Assembly: GCF_028745735.1 (NCBI RefSeq)
Contig: NZ_JAQZSM010000001.1
Location: 124,001-188,000 of the forward strand
Direction: 5' to 3'
DNA from: Roseinatronobacter alkalisoli
Lineage (GTDB): Bacteria; Pseudomonadota; Alphaproteobacteria; Rhodobacterales; Rhodobacteraceae
DNA: 64,000 nucleotides
Position numbers and translations under genes: made by a program. Position 1 is the stretch's first letter; each line of letters begins with the position of its first letter. The notes under the pieces were generated by a model. It did no database searches, was not told the origin of the DNA, and was given only the letters and a program-made list of their open reading frames with translations. Shown in pieces: positions 26,736 through 36,695 of this stretch.

Positions 26736-27311
26736 ATGCGCCTTATTCTTGGGTCTGCAAGTCCGCGGCGACGCGAAATTCTGGCACAGCTTGGTATTGT
26801 GCCGGACGCGATTGTTGCGGCAGATATTGATGAAACACCGCAAGCGCAGGAATTGCCGCGCAGCTATTGCGAGCGCGTGACGCGCGCCAAACTGGATGCG
26901 ATTGCGTCCGACCCCGACGATATTGTTCTTTGCGCTGATACCACGGTTGCGCTGGGGCGTCGTATCCTTGGCAAACCTGACAATGCGGCCCAGGCGGCAG
27001 AATTTCTGGTAAAACTTGCCGGACGGCGGCATTCTGTCATCACATCCGTTGCCTTGCGGCGCGGGGACAGGCATTGGGCGCGCACGCAGGTCACAACGGT
27101 CAGGATGAAGCGCTTGTCTGATGACGAACTGAATGGCTATCTTGCGTCCGGCGAATGGCAGGGCAAGGCGGGCGGCTATGCCATTCAGGGGCAGGCAGGC
27201 GCGTTCATCCCGTGGATATCGGGATCATTCACAGGCGTCATGGGGTTGCCTGCGGTCGAAACGGCAACCCTGTTGCGCGCAGCGGGCTATCAGATGGATG
27301 TTACGGCATGA
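26736..27311 (+). CDS. maf: Maf family nucleotide pyrophosphatase
   Basis: The 191-residue protein has the Maf signature [14 protein letters not shown] at the N-terminus and the later [17 protein letters not shown] and [15 protein letters not shown] motifs. Maf enzymes hydrolyse non-canonical nucleoside triphosphates such as m5UTP, dTTP or UTP. Its stop overlaps the next start (ATGA). Confidence 0.93.
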   Translation: MRLILGSASPRRREILAQLGIVPDAIVAADIDETPQAQELPRSYCERVTRAKLDAIASDPDDIVLCADTTVALGRRILGKPDNAAQAAEFLVKLAGRRHSVITSVALRRGDRHWARTQVTTVRMKRLSDDELNGYLASGEWQGKAGGYAIQGQAGAFIPWISGSFTGVMGLPAVETATLLRAAGYQMDVTA

Positions 27312-28342
27312 AGGGCAGTGTTATCGCGCTTGACCATATCCACGGCAAGGAAGCTGCCGCGCTGATGGTGGATGGCCAGCTGGATGATGTGCTGATCGCG
27401 CTTCCGGATGATGTTCTGGCCCCCGAAACCATTTTGCGCGGCAAGTTGGGACGCCCGGTAAAAGGGCTTGGCGGGGCATTTGTTGACTTGCCGGACGGGC
27501 AGCGCGGGTTTTTGCGCCAGACAAAGGGGTTACGCCCCGGTGATCCGGTTCTGGTGCAGGTGACAGGTCTTGCTGAACAGGGCAAGGCGATCCCGGTGAC
27601 GACACGGCTGCTGTTCAAAAGTCGCTATGCCATTGTCACACCGGATGCGCCGGGTCTGAACATCTCGCGGCAGATTGATGATGAAGATTTGCGCGCTGCG
27701 CTGGCAGAGGTAGCAAAGGATGCAATGTCAGGCGCAGATGCGGGGCTGGGCCTTATCCTGCGGTCTGCCTGCGCCACAGTGGATGATGATGAGATAGCGC
27801 AGGATATCGCGCAGATACGCACGCTTGCGGAACACGTGCTGGCAGATCAAGCAGGTTCGCCGGAATGTCTGGTGGCAGCGCCCGGTCCGCATATTTCTGC
27901 GTGGCGCGACTGGGCCTTGCCTGACACGCTGGACGACACCGTAGGCAGCTTTCAGCGCCATAACGTGACAGAGGCCATAGACAGCCTGCGCGCCCCGCAT
28001 GTGCCGTTGCCGGGTGGCGCGCATATGCAGATAGAAACCACCAGCGCTTTCGTCGCTGTGGATGTGAATACCGGCCCCGATACCAGCCCCGCCGCTGGTC
28101 TGAAGGCCAATATCGCAACTGTGCGGGAACTGCCGCGTCAATTGCGCCTGCGTGGGCTGGGGGGGCAGGTGATCATTGATTTCGCACCATGCGCCAAGAA
28201 GGACCGGCAGGTTCTTGAACAATCCTTGCGGGCGGCATTCCGGCGTGACGGGCGTGATACAGTGATGGCTGGCTGGACCCCGCTTGGCAATTATGAACTG
28301 ACGCGCAAACGCGACCGGGTGGCGCTGACGGCGTGCCTGTGA
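27308..28342 (+). CDS. ribonuclease E/G family protein (short form)
   Basis: From the ATG at 27308, overlapping the maf stop, the protein is 344 residues. It retains an S1-like first part and the RNase E/G catalytic core with two metal-binding aspartates, Asp252 in AVDVNTG and Asp291 in QVIIDF. It is shorter than RNase G (about 490) and lacks an obvious Zn-link cysteine pair and C-terminal scaffold. Such short forms beside maf and yacG are common in Rhodobacterales and are distinct from the main RNase E. Substrates are not known. Confidence 0.85.
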   Translation: MKGSVIALDHIHGKEAAALMVDGQLDDVLIALPDDVLAPETILRGKLGRPVKGLGGAFVDLPDGQRGFLRQTKGLRPGDPVLVQVTGLAEQGKAIPVTTRLLFKSRYAIVTPDAPGLNISRQIDDEDLRAALAEVAKDAMSGADAGLGLILRSACATVDDDEIAQDIAQIRTLAEHVLADQAGSPECLVAAPGPHISAWRDWALPDTLDDTVGSFQRHNVTEAIDSLRAPHVPLPGGAHMQIETTSAFVAVDVNTGPDTSPAAGLKANIATVRELPRQLRLRGLGGQVIIDFAPCAKKDRQVLEQSLRAAFRRDGRDTVMAGWTPLGNYELTRKRDRVALTACL

Positions 28343-28500
28343 TGCGCTGCCCGGTCTGCAAACAAGCGACAGTTCCTGCGTTCAGGCCCTTCTGCTCGCA
28401 GCGCTGTGCGGATATCGATCTGGGGCGCTGGTTGCGTGAAGAATATTCAATTCCCGGCCCAGATGCCGATATTGACGCGGATATCGAAGAGAAACCCTAG
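28342..28500 (+). CDS. yacG: DNA gyrase inhibitor YacG
   Basis: A short 52-residue gene starts at the ATG sharing its A with the preceding stop. It reads [20 protein letters not shown] and continues with [11 protein letters not shown], the YacG zinc-finger pattern (CPVC, then CSQRC), with an acidic C-terminal tail. YacG binds GyrB and inhibits gyrase. The position after an RNase E/G gene in an infA-maf operon supports the call. Confidence 0.9.
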   Translation: MRCPVCKQATVPAFRPFCSQRCADIDLGRWLREEYSIPGPDADIDADIEEKP

Positions 28501-28937
28501 CGCGCTTACCCACGTCAGAGTGGGGGCGTATTATACAAGCGGCATATCCCGCCATTCAAAGGCTGAACTGACGCCAGAAAACCGGCTGACCTGCGGTGTG
28601 GGTCACGTGCGGGTTTTGTGCCGCGTCTGTGGAAACCCCAATCGCAGCTTCAGACCGCAACGACCCGCGAACGGGTGTTGCAGCTGATCTGATCGCGCCT
28701 TGGCTGCAGCCGCCCCCTTCCGGCGCTGGATAAGGAACCGCGGCTGTTTGGCTGCGCGGGAACCGTTGCTGGCGCAGATGCGGCATTCCGCCTTGTGCCA
28801 GAGTTGCGCAACAATGCCGGGCATCGCGCAAATTAAATCCCGCAGGCTGCATTTGTCATAATCCCGTTACATCCGCTCCGTATTCAGCCGTTGTTTCCAA
28901 CTGTCCCCCCGGGGACACAAAACAAAGGAGCGTATTG
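28501..28937. other. intergenic region upstream of pstS
   Basis: No gene or tRNA was found in these 437 bases. A weak hairpin CCCAC/GTGGG (28509-28524) follows yacG without a T-run. The pstS promoter should lie in the AT-richer 28830-28930 stretch, and a ribosome site AAAGGAG (28924-28930) is clear. TGTCAT (28854-28859) and TTACAT (28867-28872) recall Pho-box halves, but their 13-base offset is not the canonical 11. Confidence 0.5.
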
Positions 28938-29903
28938 ATGCGCACATCCTTCACCCTTTCCGTTGCCGCCTCTGCGCTGGCCCTGACCGCTGGCATGGCC
29001 AATGCACAGAATGTCGATCCGAGCCTGCCCACATACGAGGCCGCCTCGGGTGTGTCGGGGAACCTGACATCGATCGGGTCGGACACGCTCAACAACCTGA
29101 TGACGCTGTGGTCCGAAGGTTTCCGCAGCTTCTATCCGAACGTTGCCGTTCAGGTTCAGGGCGCTGGTTCGGGCACAGCCCCGCCCGCTCTGGTCGAAGG
29201 CACTGCACAGTTCGGCCCGATGTCGCGCGCTATGCGCGGCTCGGAAATTGAAGAATTCGAAGCCCGCTACGGCTACCCGCCCATCCCGATGCGCGGCGCG
29301 ATTGACGCCATTGGTGTGTTTGTTCACCGCGACAATCCAGTGACCTGCCTGTCGTTGCAGGAAGTCGATGCGATCTTCTCATCCACGCGCGCAGGCGGTG
29401 CAGATGCGCCGATCACGACATGGGGTGAAGTTGGCGCGACCGGTGAATGGGCAGACCGCCCGATTGCCACCTATGGCCGCAACTCCGCTTCGGGTACCTA
29501 TGGCTACTTCAAGGATGTGGCGCTGTTCGGCGGCGATTACAGCCCCGAAGTGCGCGAGCAGCCAGGTTCCTCGACTGTGATTCAGGGCGTTGCCGCTGAT
29601 ATCGGCGGTATCGGCTATTCGGGTGTTGGCTACGGCACAGCAGATGTGCGCGCGCTGGAAATCCGCGGTGATGATGGCAATTGCTATTCCACCGATGATG
29701 CACCGGAAGGCACCTATCCCATCGCCCGTTTCCTGTATGTTTACATGAACGTCGATCCCAATGCCGAAATGGAACCGCTGCGCGCTGAATTCGTGCGCTA
29801 CGTCTACAGCCAGCAAGGCCAGAACGACGTTGTGCGCGCTGGCTTCTTCCCTGTGACGGCTCGCATTGCAGACATGGATCTGGAAGCTTTCGGCCTGAAA
29901 TAA
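28938..29903 (+). CDS. pstS: phosphate ABC transporter substrate-binding protein
   Basis: The ATG at 28938 (AAAGGAG upstream) gives 321 residues with a Sec signal peptide cleaved after NAQ (about residue 25). The mature part has the PstS phosphate-site elements: SIGSDTLNNL, AGSGTAPPAL and GRNSASGTYGYFKD. It delivers periplasmic phosphate to PstCA. A terminator-like hairpin after the gene probably limits read-through so that the binding protein is made in excess. Confidence 0.92.
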   Translation: MRTSFTLSVAASALALTAGMANAQNVDPSLPTYEAASGVSGNLTSIGSDTLNNLMTLWSEGFRSFYPNVAVQVQGAGSGTAPPALVEGTAQFGPMSRAMRGSEIEEFEARYGYPPIPMRGAIDAIGVFVHRDNPVTCLSLQEVDAIFSSTRAGGADAPITTWGEVGATGEWADRPIATYGRNSASGTYGYFKDVALFGGDYSPEVREQPGSSTVIQGVAADIGGIGYSGVGYGTADVRALEIRGDDGNCYSTDDAPEGTYPIARFLYVYMNVDPNAEMEPLRAEFVRYVYSQQGQNDVVRAGFFPVTARIADMDLEAFGLK

Positions 29904-29918
29904 GGTTCTGACCTGCAC

Positions 29919-29956
29919 GGGTGGGGCGGCATTGGCTGCCCTACCCATTTTTTGTT
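29919..29956 (+). terminator. attenuating terminator between pstS and pstC
   Basis: A 12-bp stem with two G-U pairs (29919-29930 with 29935-29946, loop ATTG) is followed by ATTTTTTGTTTT. Between a binding-protein gene and its permease this normally sets unequal expression. Confidence 0.8.
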
Positions 29957-29978
29957 TTCAACGTGATGGACACGCAAC

Positions 29979-32600
29979 ATGAGCGATATGGCCCCCACCA
30001 CCAGCGAACGCGGCATGGCGGCAAAGCGCCGGCGCATGACCACCCGGTCCAGCGTGGTTCTTGGCGAAAAACTGGCGGGCGGCATTATTACAGTCGGCGG
30101 GTTGATGGTGATTGTTGCGGTTCTGGGGATCATGGTGTTCCTGTTTCGCGTTGTCGCCCCCTTGATGACCGGCAGCGAACTTGACGGGAATGTCCGTCAC
30201 CAGCTGGACCTGCCCGGCGCGGTTGTGTGGGTCAACAGCGATGAATTCCAGACCCTTGGTGTTCTGGTTGACACAACGGGCACTGCGCTGACCTTCCATG
30301 TGCCCAGCGGCACAGAAGTTGCGCGCACGGAACTGGATTTCAACGGGGCGCAGGTGACATCGGTTGCCGGTACACTGGAACGCGACCGCGTGGCGTTCGG
30401 TTTTGACGACGGGACAGTACGCTTTTCGACTGTCGGATTTTCCAGCACCGCCACCGCACGTTCGCGTATGCCCACCGGACTGACCCGGATTGACGCGCGC
30501 GACCAGATGCTGGATGGCTTTGTTTATACGCGCGTCGGGACCGGCGATTACCGCACCAATTCCAGCGTGATTGAACTGACCTCGGTCGAACAGGTTTCAG
30601 ACCAGCCGATTATCGCGATTGATTACCGTGTTGGCGGCACGGTCGAGCGGCCGACCATTGCCTTCGCAACAGTGGATGCAAGCGGTCAGGTCCGTGTCAG
30701 CCAGTCGCGTGTGCAGATCAACATGATGACCGGGCAGGAAACGGTTTCAACCACCACAACCGACTTGCCCCCACTGGGCATTGGCGCGGATGAAACGATC
30801 ACAGGCATCATGATGTCAGGCACAGGTGATCGTGCGATTGTGGCAACCGATGCCGGGTTTATTTACCGCTATGACCTGCGCAACATGGATGCGCCGTCCA
30901 TGGCAGAACGCCGCCGCGTTGCTGACCAGGGCGTCGGTGTGACATCGCTGAGTTTCCTGACCGCCGAGGACGCGCTTGTCGTGGGCATGGATGATGGCGG
31001 TATTGCCGTCTGGTTCCGGCTGCAAACTGGCACCAGCGCCACCACAGACGGGCGTGAAATGGTGCGCGCACGGGTGCATGCCCCAATGCCAGCCGCGGTT
31101 ACCGACCTGTCTGAATCGCAGCGTTCGAAGGAATTTGTTGCCACTGACGCGGCTGGAAATGTCTGGGTGTATCATTCCACCTCTGATCAGGTGTTGTTCC
31201 GACTGGAACGCAGCGGCGATCTGACCGCCGACGCGCGGGCGATGCTGTTCCCGCGCGCTGACGGGGTGTTGCTGGTCAATGACACTGCCGAATTCGAGGC
31301 GTGGCAATACACCCAGAAACACCCCGAAGTGACCCTGAAAGTGCTGTTCGGCAAAATCTGGTACGAAGGCTATGGCCAGCCCGCATATATCTGGCAGTCC
31401 ACCGCAGGGACGGATTTGTCGGAACCCAAATATTCACTGGTTCCGTTGATTTTCGGCACGTTCAAGGCCGCATTTTACGCCATGATCTTTGCGGTGCCGA
31501 TCGCGCTTATGGCGGCGATCTATACGTCTGAATTCGTGGACAAGCGCGTGCGCGGCACCGTCAAGCCAATGATGGAGATGATGGAATCCCTGCCGACTGT
31601 GGTTCTGGGCTTCATCGCGGCGCTGGTGCTGGCACCCCTGGTCGAGGAATGGATCGGCGCGGTGCTGCTGGGCTTCTTCGCGCTGCCCATGGGGCTGATG
31701 ATCGGCGCTTTTGCGTGGCAGACATTGCCTGCGCAGACGGCGTTGAAATACGATGGCTTTCCGAAATTCGTGCTGATGGGCCTGTCGATCCTGATCACCG
31801 CATGGGTGGCTGCGCAACTTGGCGCGTCACTGGAACGTGTGCTGTTCTACGGCGATTTCAAGCAATGGACGACAGGGCGCATCGGCACAGGAACACCCTT
31901 CATGTTCCTGATTCTGCTGCCGCTGTCGTATTTCGTGACCGCATGGGGGTTTCGCAAGCAGTTCGGGCATCATTACCGCGACCTGATCGCCGGGATGGAC
32001 CGGTCACGGGCAGGGATGGTGGATGCAGGGCGCTGGCTGGCGCTGCTGCTGGTCGCGATGGTGCTGTCCATCCTTGTTGCGCTGGGCCTGACCGCTATCG
32101 GCTATGACCCGCGCGGGTCGCTCATTGACAGCTATCAGCAACGCAATGCGCTTGTTGTCGGGTTCATCATGGCCTTTGCGGTGATCCCCAACATCTACAC
32201 GCTGGCCGAAGACGCGCTGAATGCCGTGCCTGGCCATCTGCGTTCGGCGTCGTTGGCCTGTGGGGCGACGCCGTGGCAAACCGCGCGCTGGGTGGTGTTG
32301 CCGACTGCGGCATCCGGTGTGTTTTCGGCGGTGATGATGGGGATGGGGCGCGCTGTGGGGGAAACCATGATTGTGGTCATGGCCGCAGGCAACACGCCCA
32401 TCATGGAATGGAACATCTTTTCGGGCTTGCGCACCTTGTCGGCCAATATCGCCATCGAACTGCCCGAGGCGGTGAAAGACGGCACCAATTACCGCGTGTT
32501 GTTCCTTGCTGCGCTGACGCTGTTCATCATGACCTTCATCATCAATACCGGCGCGGAATTGATCCGCCAGCGCTTCCGCAAGCGCGCCTTCAATCTGTAA
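29979..32600 (+). CDS. pstC: phosphate ABC transporter permease PstC, with large extra N-terminal domain
   Basis: The 873-residue protein is far longer than E. coli PstC (319). After one membrane segment (about residues 35-57) comes a roughly 430-residue beta-rich periplasmic region with recurring short blocks (RVAFGFDDGTVRFS, DRAIVATDAGFIYRYD, EDALVVGMDDGGIAVWF) that look like propeller blades. The C-terminal half is a normal permease with six membrane helices and the ATPase-coupling EAA loop (LRSASLACGATPWQT). It pairs with pstA, also enlarged. Large PstC forms are known in several proteobacteria; the role of the extra domain is unclear. Confidence 0.9.
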   Translation: MSDMAPTTSERGMAAKRRRMTTRSSVVLGEKLAGGIITVGGLMVIVAVLGIMVFLFRVVAPLMTGSELDGNVRHQLDLPGAVVWVNSDEFQTLGVLVDTTGTALTFHVPSGTEVARTELDFNGAQVTSVAGTLERDRVAFGFDDGTVRFSTVGFSSTATARSRMPTGLTRIDARDQMLDGFVYTRVGTGDYRTNSSVIELTSVEQVSDQPIIAIDYRVGGTVERPTIAFATVDASGQVRVSQSRVQINMMTGQETVSTTTTDLPPLGIGADETITGIMMSGTGDRAIVATDAGFIYRYDLRNMDAPSMAERRRVADQGVGVTSLSFLTAEDALVVGMDDGGIAVWFRLQTGTSATTDGREMVRARVHAPMPAAVTDLSESQRSKEFVATDAAGNVWVYHSTSDQVLFRLERSGDLTADARAMLFPRADGVLLVNDTAEFEAWQYTQKHPEVTLKVLFGKIWYEGYGQPAYIWQSTAGTDLSEPKYSLVPLIFGTFKAAFYAMIFAVPIALMAAIYTSEFVDKRVRGTVKPMMEMMESLPTVVLGFIAALVLAPLVEEWIGAVLLGFFALPMGLMIGAFAWQTLPAQTALKYDGFPKFVLMGLSILITAWVAAQLGASLERVLFYGDFKQWTTGRIGTGTPFMFLILLPLSYFVTAWGFRKQFGHHYRDLIAGMDRSRAGMVDAGRWLALLLVAMVLSILVALGLTAIGYDPRGSLIDSYQQRNALVVGFIMAFAVIPNIYTLAEDALNAVPGHLRSASLACGATPWQTARWVVLPTAASGVFSAVMMGMGRAVGETMIVVMAAGNTPIMEWNIFSGLRTLSANIAIELPEAVKDGTNYRVLFLAALTLFIMTFIINTGAELIRQRFRKRAFNL

Positions 32601-32621
32601 TTTCGGGGCTTGGGGACAGAC

Positions 32622-34370
32622 ATGACGAGCTTGAATGAACAACAGCCACCTGCCTCCGGCGCTGCTGGCGTGGCCGCTGTCGCGGCGCGCGCGGCGGTGA
32701 AACCGCGCAATCGCAGGCGCTATTCGGCCGATCTTTCGGCGCTTGGTGAACCCGCACTCTGGGGGTTCGGGGGGGCACTCGCGTTGGGGATCATCCTGAT
32801 CGCCGGGTTCCTGATGATTGTCCTTTATAATGGCGCAACAACCTTCTGGCCAAAGCCAATTGACCGCGTGGAACTGACCGATGGCAGCGTAATTGCCGGG
32901 GTTGAACGGCGCGGCGCGATTTTCCGCCCCGATCTGCCGCGCCTGACCGAAGACCAGCGTGCCGAGGTCACTGAAAATGACGGTTTTGCCTATCGGACAC
33001 TGTATCAGACCGCCAATTTTGACCTTTATGGCGATGATTTCCAATGGGTTGCGGATTATGAAACCGCCAATGTCACCCAGCCTGCGGATTTCTATTATTT
33101 TGAACGCCAGGTCTGGGGCGTTTTTGTCGGGCGCATTGCCAGCATGACCATTGACGGTCAGGAAATGGACTATAACCCGGCGGTCATGCACCGCGAACAG
33201 CGCGCGGCGCGTGCGCGGTTTCAGGAAATCCGCAATCTGGAGCGCCGCGAAATCGGCGCGCTGAACTACCAGATAGAGCGTGAGCGCCTGAACCAACGCC
33301 GAGCAGTCCTGCGTATGGGCGAAGAGGCGGCGGCGGCAACAGTGACCGCATCGCAGATGCGGATTGCCGAATTGCAGGCTGAATTTCAGGATTTGCAACA
33401 AAGGGTTAATGAAATCCGCGCCATAGACCGGCGTTATACTGTTACGCTGGAAGAAGTTGGCGGTCGCCAGATCACCCCGGAGATGAGCCAGATCGTGCGC
33501 TATTTCCCGGCCAACACGCTGAATATTGCTGACAAGCTGGGCATCTATATCTCGCGCTGGTGGGAATTTGTTTCAACCGAACCGCGCGAAGCCAATACGC
33601 AGGGCGGCGTTCTGCCTGCTATCTTCGGCACAGTGGCAATGACATTGCTGATGGTCATCTTTGTCGCCCCCTTCGGTGTGATAACGGCGCTTTACCTGCG
33701 CGAATATGCCAAACAGGGGCGGATCACCTCGATTGTTCGCATATCCGTCAACAATCTGGCCGGTGTGCCCAGCATTGTTTACGGGGTCTTCGGTCTGGGC
33801 TTTTTCGCCTATACCATGGGCGGCACGATTGACCAGCTATTCTATCCCGAAAACCTGCCCAACCCGACTTTCGGCAAGGGCGGTATCCTTTGGGCCTCGT
33901 TGACGCTGGCGTTGCTGACTGTGCCGGTGGTGATTGTCGCCACGGAAGAAGCGTTGGCGGCTGTTCCGCGGTCCATGCGCGAAGGGTCGCTGGCCTGTGG
34001 CGCGTCAAAATGGCAGACCATCCGCTATGTCGTTCTGCCCAAGGCGCTGCCGGGCATCATGACCGGTATGATTCTGGCCATGGCGCGGGGCGCGGGCGAA
34101 GTGGCGCCCCTGATGCTGGTAGGGGTTGTGAAACTGGCACCTGCCCTGCCTATCGACGCGTTTTACCCCTTCATCCACCTTGATCGCAGCTTCATGCATC
34201 TGGGCTTTCATATCTTTGATGTGGGCTTCCAGTCGCGCAATTCGGAAGCCGGCAAGCCGATGGTGTTTGTCACCACGCTGCTGCTGCTGGCGCTGATTGT
34301 CACAATGAACGCAACGGCCATCATTATCCGCAATCGCCTGAAGCGCAAATACGCAACCGGCCAGTTCTGA
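32622..34370 (+). CDS. pstA: phosphate ABC transporter permease PstA, with large extra domain
   Basis: The ATG at 32622 (GGGGACAGAC upstream) gives 582 residues against 296 in E. coli. After an N-terminal membrane segment (about residues 45-70) there is a periplasmic region of about 270 residues that includes a charged, probably coiled-coil stretch (about residues 175-265, rich in Arg, Glu, Gln). The C-terminal permease domain has the EAA loop [15 protein letters not shown]. It forms the channel with PstC. The TTG at 32610 is a less likely start. Confidence 0.9.
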   Translation: MTSLNEQQPPASGAAGVAAVAARAAVKPRNRRRYSADLSALGEPALWGFGGALALGIILIAGFLMIVLYNGATTFWPKPIDRVELTDGSVIAGVERRGAIFRPDLPRLTEDQRAEVTENDGFAYRTLYQTANFDLYGDDFQWVADYETANVTQPADFYYFERQVWGVFVGRIASMTIDGQEMDYNPAVMHREQRAARARFQEIRNLERREIGALNYQIERERLNQRRAVLRMGEEAAAATVTASQMRIAELQAEFQDLQQRVNEIRAIDRRYTVTLEEVGGRQITPEMSQIVRYFPANTLNIADKLGIYISRWWEFVSTEPREANTQGGVLPAIFGTVAMTLLMVIFVAPFGVITALYLREYAKQGRITSIVRISVNNLAGVPSIVYGVFGLGFFAYTMGGTIDQLFYPENLPNPTFGKGGILWASLTLALLTVPVVIVATEEALAAVPRSMREGSLACGASKWQTIRYVVLPKALPGIMTGMILAMARGAGEVAPLMLVGVVKLAPALPIDAFYPFIHLDRSFMHLGFHIFDVGFQSRNSEAGKPMVFVTTLLLLALIVTMNATAIIIRNRLKRKYATGQF

Positions 34371-34380
34371 GGTTAGAGAC

Positions 34381-35190
34381 ATGTCCGATATCATCGAATT
34401 CGAACCGACCGCCTATCATGTCAAGAATAGCCCCGAAGGCCCGGCGCTTGATATCAGCGATTTCAACTTGTGGTATGGCGAAAGCCAGGCCTTGTTTGAC
34501 TGCAATCTGGAAATCCAGAAAGGACAGGTCACGGCGCTGATCGGGCCATCTGGCTGCGGTAAATCCACGCTTCTGCGCTGCCTGAACCGGATGAACGATC
34601 TTGTTGACGGGTTGCGCATCCGGGGCAGGATCACGGTTGACGGCTTCGACATCTATGCCAAGGGTGTTGATGTGATTGCGCTGCGCAAACGTATGGGCAT
34701 GGTGTTTCAGAAACCCAACCCCTTTGCGATGTCGATCTATGACAACATCACTTATCCCCTGCGTGTGGATGGTGTGACGAAGAAATCCATTCTGGATGAA
34801 ACAGTTGAACATGCCCTGAAACAGGCCGCATTGTGGAACGAGGCGAAGGACCGGCTGAACGACAGCGCCCTTGGCCTGTCCGGTGGTCAGCAACAGCGCC
34901 TTTGCATTGCGCGCGCGGTCGCGTCGGACCCGGAAGTGCTGCTGATGGATGAACCCTGTTCGGCACTGGACCCGATTGCCACAGCGCGCATCGAGGAGTT
35001 GATCGAAGAACTGAAAGGCACCTACACGATTGTCATGGTCACGCATTCGATGGCACAGGCGGCGCGCGTGTCGGACAATACTGCGTTCATGTATCTGGGG
35101 CGGCTGATCGAATACGGGGACACTGACACCATTTTCACCAACCCCCAGAAGTCGCGCACCAATGATTATGTGACCGGCCGTTTTGGATGA
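34381..35190 (+). CDS. pstB: phosphate ABC transporter ATP-binding protein
   Basis: The 269-residue ATPase has Walker [10 protein letters not shown], the PstB-specific [15 protein letters not shown]-loop, signature LSGGQQQRL and Walker [12 protein letters not shown]. It powers phosphate import and takes part in PhoR signalling. Its last bases run into the phoR gene. Confidence 0.96.
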   Translation: MSDIIEFEPTAYHVKNSPEGPALDISDFNLWYGESQALFDCNLEIQKGQVTALIGPSGCGKSTLLRCLNRMNDLVDGLRIRGRITVDGFDIYAKGVDVIALRKRMGMVFQKPNPFAMSIYDNITYPLRVDGVTKKSILDETVEHALKQAALWNEAKDRLNDSALGLSGGQQQRLCIARAVASDPEVLLMDEPCSALDPIATARIEELIEELKGTYTIVMVTHSMAQAARVSDNTAFMYLGRLIEYGDTDTIFTNPQKSRTNDYVTGRFG

Positions 35191-35197
35191 TCCGGTC

Positions 35198-36229
35198 ATG
35201 CATAGCGCGGCTATTTCGCGGCTGATAGCGGCCCTTCCTCAGCCGGTGCTTCTGATTGATATGGCGGGTTTCGTACAGCGCGCGAACCCACCCGCGCTGG
35301 AACTGTTCGGGGCGCATATTGTTGACGCGCAGATCCGCGCGCATCTGCGTCAGCCTGATGTCACGGCGATGCTGGAACGGGTGCTGGCCGGCGCTGCGGA
35401 TGGCAATGCGACTTTCAACGCCAGTGCGGGCAGCCGCGAGACGGTCTGGCGCGTTATGGCACGCCATGCGGATGCACAGACAATCGTTCTGTCGCTGGGC
35501 GATATTTCGGATATCGAGGCGGCAGAGGCCCAGCGGCGCGATTTTGTGGCAAATGTCAGCCATGAACTGCGTTCGCCCCTGACAGTGCTTTCAGGCTTCA
35601 TTGAGACATTGCAAGGCCCGGCGGGCGACGACCCGGTGGCCCGGTCGGAGTTTCTGGGCATCATGGCTGAACAGTCGGCGCGCATGACAGGGCTGGTAGC
35701 TGATCTGCTGTCGCTCAGCCGGGTCGAAGCGGCGGAGAAGATAAGACCACGCACGCCTGTATCCATCGACATGGTGCTTAAGGCCACGCTGGCGGCGCTG
35801 CGCCCGCAGACAGACGCGGCGCAGGTGCAGATAACCTATGCTGTGGCCGCTGACCTGCCTGACATTCCGGGCGATTATGACCAGCTTGTACAGGTTTTTC
35901 ACAACCTGATCGAGAATGGCCTGAAATATGGCAGTGGTGGCGGGCGGCTTGATATTTCGGCGCAACAACTGGCGGCTATGCCCGGATTTGACGGGCCTGT
36001 ACTGCGCGTCAGCATTCGCGATTTCGGGGAAGGGATCGATCCGGTCCACATCCCGCGTCTGACCGAGCGTTTCTACCGTGTCGATAAGGCCCGGTCGCGT
36101 GACAGTGGGGGGACAGGGCTTGGTCTGGCGATTGTGAAACATATCCTCAGCCGCCATCGGGGTCGGCTGAGCATCCGGTCAACCCAGGGTGAAGGCGCGG
36201 CATTCGACGCTTTGCTTCCCTGCAACTAG
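35198..36229 (+). CDS. phoR: PhoR-type sensor histidine kinase
   Basis: From the ATG at 35198 (eight bases after the pstB stop) the protein is 343 residues; a TTG at 35183 overlapping pstB is the alternative. A PAS-like N-terminal part is followed by the HisKA H-box NVSHELRSPLTVL (His122) and the HATPase domain (N-box HNLIENGLKYG, G1 DFGEGI, G2 GGTGLGLAIVKH). There is no clear membrane segment, so it may signal through the transporter. Unusually it follows pstB, and neither phoU nor phoB follows it. Confidence 0.85.
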   Translation: MHSAAISRLIAALPQPVLLIDMAGFVQRANPPALELFGAHIVDAQIRAHLRQPDVTAMLERVLAGAADGNATFNASAGSRETVWRVMARHADAQTIVLSLGDISDIEAAEAQRRDFVANVSHELRSPLTVLSGFIETLQGPAGDDPVARSEFLGIMAEQSARMTGLVADLLSLSRVEAAEKIRPRTPVSIDMVLKATLAALRPQTDAAQVQITYAVAADLPDIPGDYDQLVQVFHNLIENGLKYGSGGGRLDISAQQLAAMPGFDGPVLRVSIRDFGEGIDPVHIPRLTERFYRVDKARSRDSGGTGLGLAIVKHILSRHRGRLSIRSTQGEGAAFDALLPCN

Positions 36230-36695
36230 CGGCGCGGTATCATCAGGCCGGTCGGGGCTGCTGTTGTCGCGCGCTGCATCCGCGATGACCACCATTTGCG
36301 CAGTTGACCCGCTGCCGGGGTAGGGTGGCCCATTGCCGTTTTGTGGCCGCATGCCGCCGCGTTATGGCGATACTGCTGGCCATGTGGATACCGTCCGCGA
36401 TGTTACGGGCGTGCGCTGGTTGCTGGCAATGCGTGTTCCGTGGACTTTCGCGATTCCCGCCCGCTGACGATTGACGCGAAAAGACACAGTTGTGGCGGGC
36501 TTCGCTGCGCTGCGGCGGTTTTCTCCCTTTTTGGGTTGCGCAGGATGCATCTTTTCGCATACCACCCGCGCAAATAGCATGGACCCGGTGCAAGTCCGGG
36601 TGGCTCTTCCGGCCGCTGATCCGCCGGATAACCTGAACAAACACCATGAAATGCAGATGTGCTGCCATAGCCGCTGCCGGTCAGGAATTTATGAC
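36230..36695. other. intergenic region and leader of the SulP gene
   Basis: These 466 bases hold no convincing gene. An in-frame extension of the SulP frame back to 36471 has no ribosome site and lacks the family's sequence, so I treat it as non-coding. The last 120 bases contain two tandem GC-rich hairpins described separately. The stretch 36300-36540 shows nothing recognisable. Confidence 0.5.
36580..36630 (+). promoter_or_regulatory. structured 5' leader (riboswitch-like candidate) of sulP
   Basis: ACCCGG (36583-36588) pairs with CCGGGT (36596-36601) over the loop TGCAAGT, and TCCGGC (36608-36613) pairs with GCCGGA (36623-36628) over CGCTGATCC. The two stems are six bases apart and end 67 bases before the start codon. 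The loop and spacing resemble cis-regulatory RNAs. The cobalamin B12 box is missing. The alphaproteobacterial sul1 motif, described upstream of sulfate transporter genes, is the first class to test. Confidence 0.35.

Noticed and set aside
28852-28872. TTTGTCAT followed by GTTACAT upstream of pstS as a Pho box
   Set aside because: The half-sites are 13 bases apart instead of the canonical 11 and the second half is degenerate, so I do not call a PhoB site.
36580-36630. Cobalamin riboswitch upstream of sulP, suggested by GGTGCAAGTCCGG
   Set aside because: The segment looks like the cobalamin core, but the B12 box and the CCCGCxACTGT region are absent and the gene is not a cobalamin gene.
36471-36695. 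75-residue N-terminal extension of the SulP protein
   Set aside because: There is no ribosome site at the upstream start, the translated part is unlike SulP proteins, and the stretch overlaps a hairpin-rich leader; the ATG at 36696 has AGGAA upstream.
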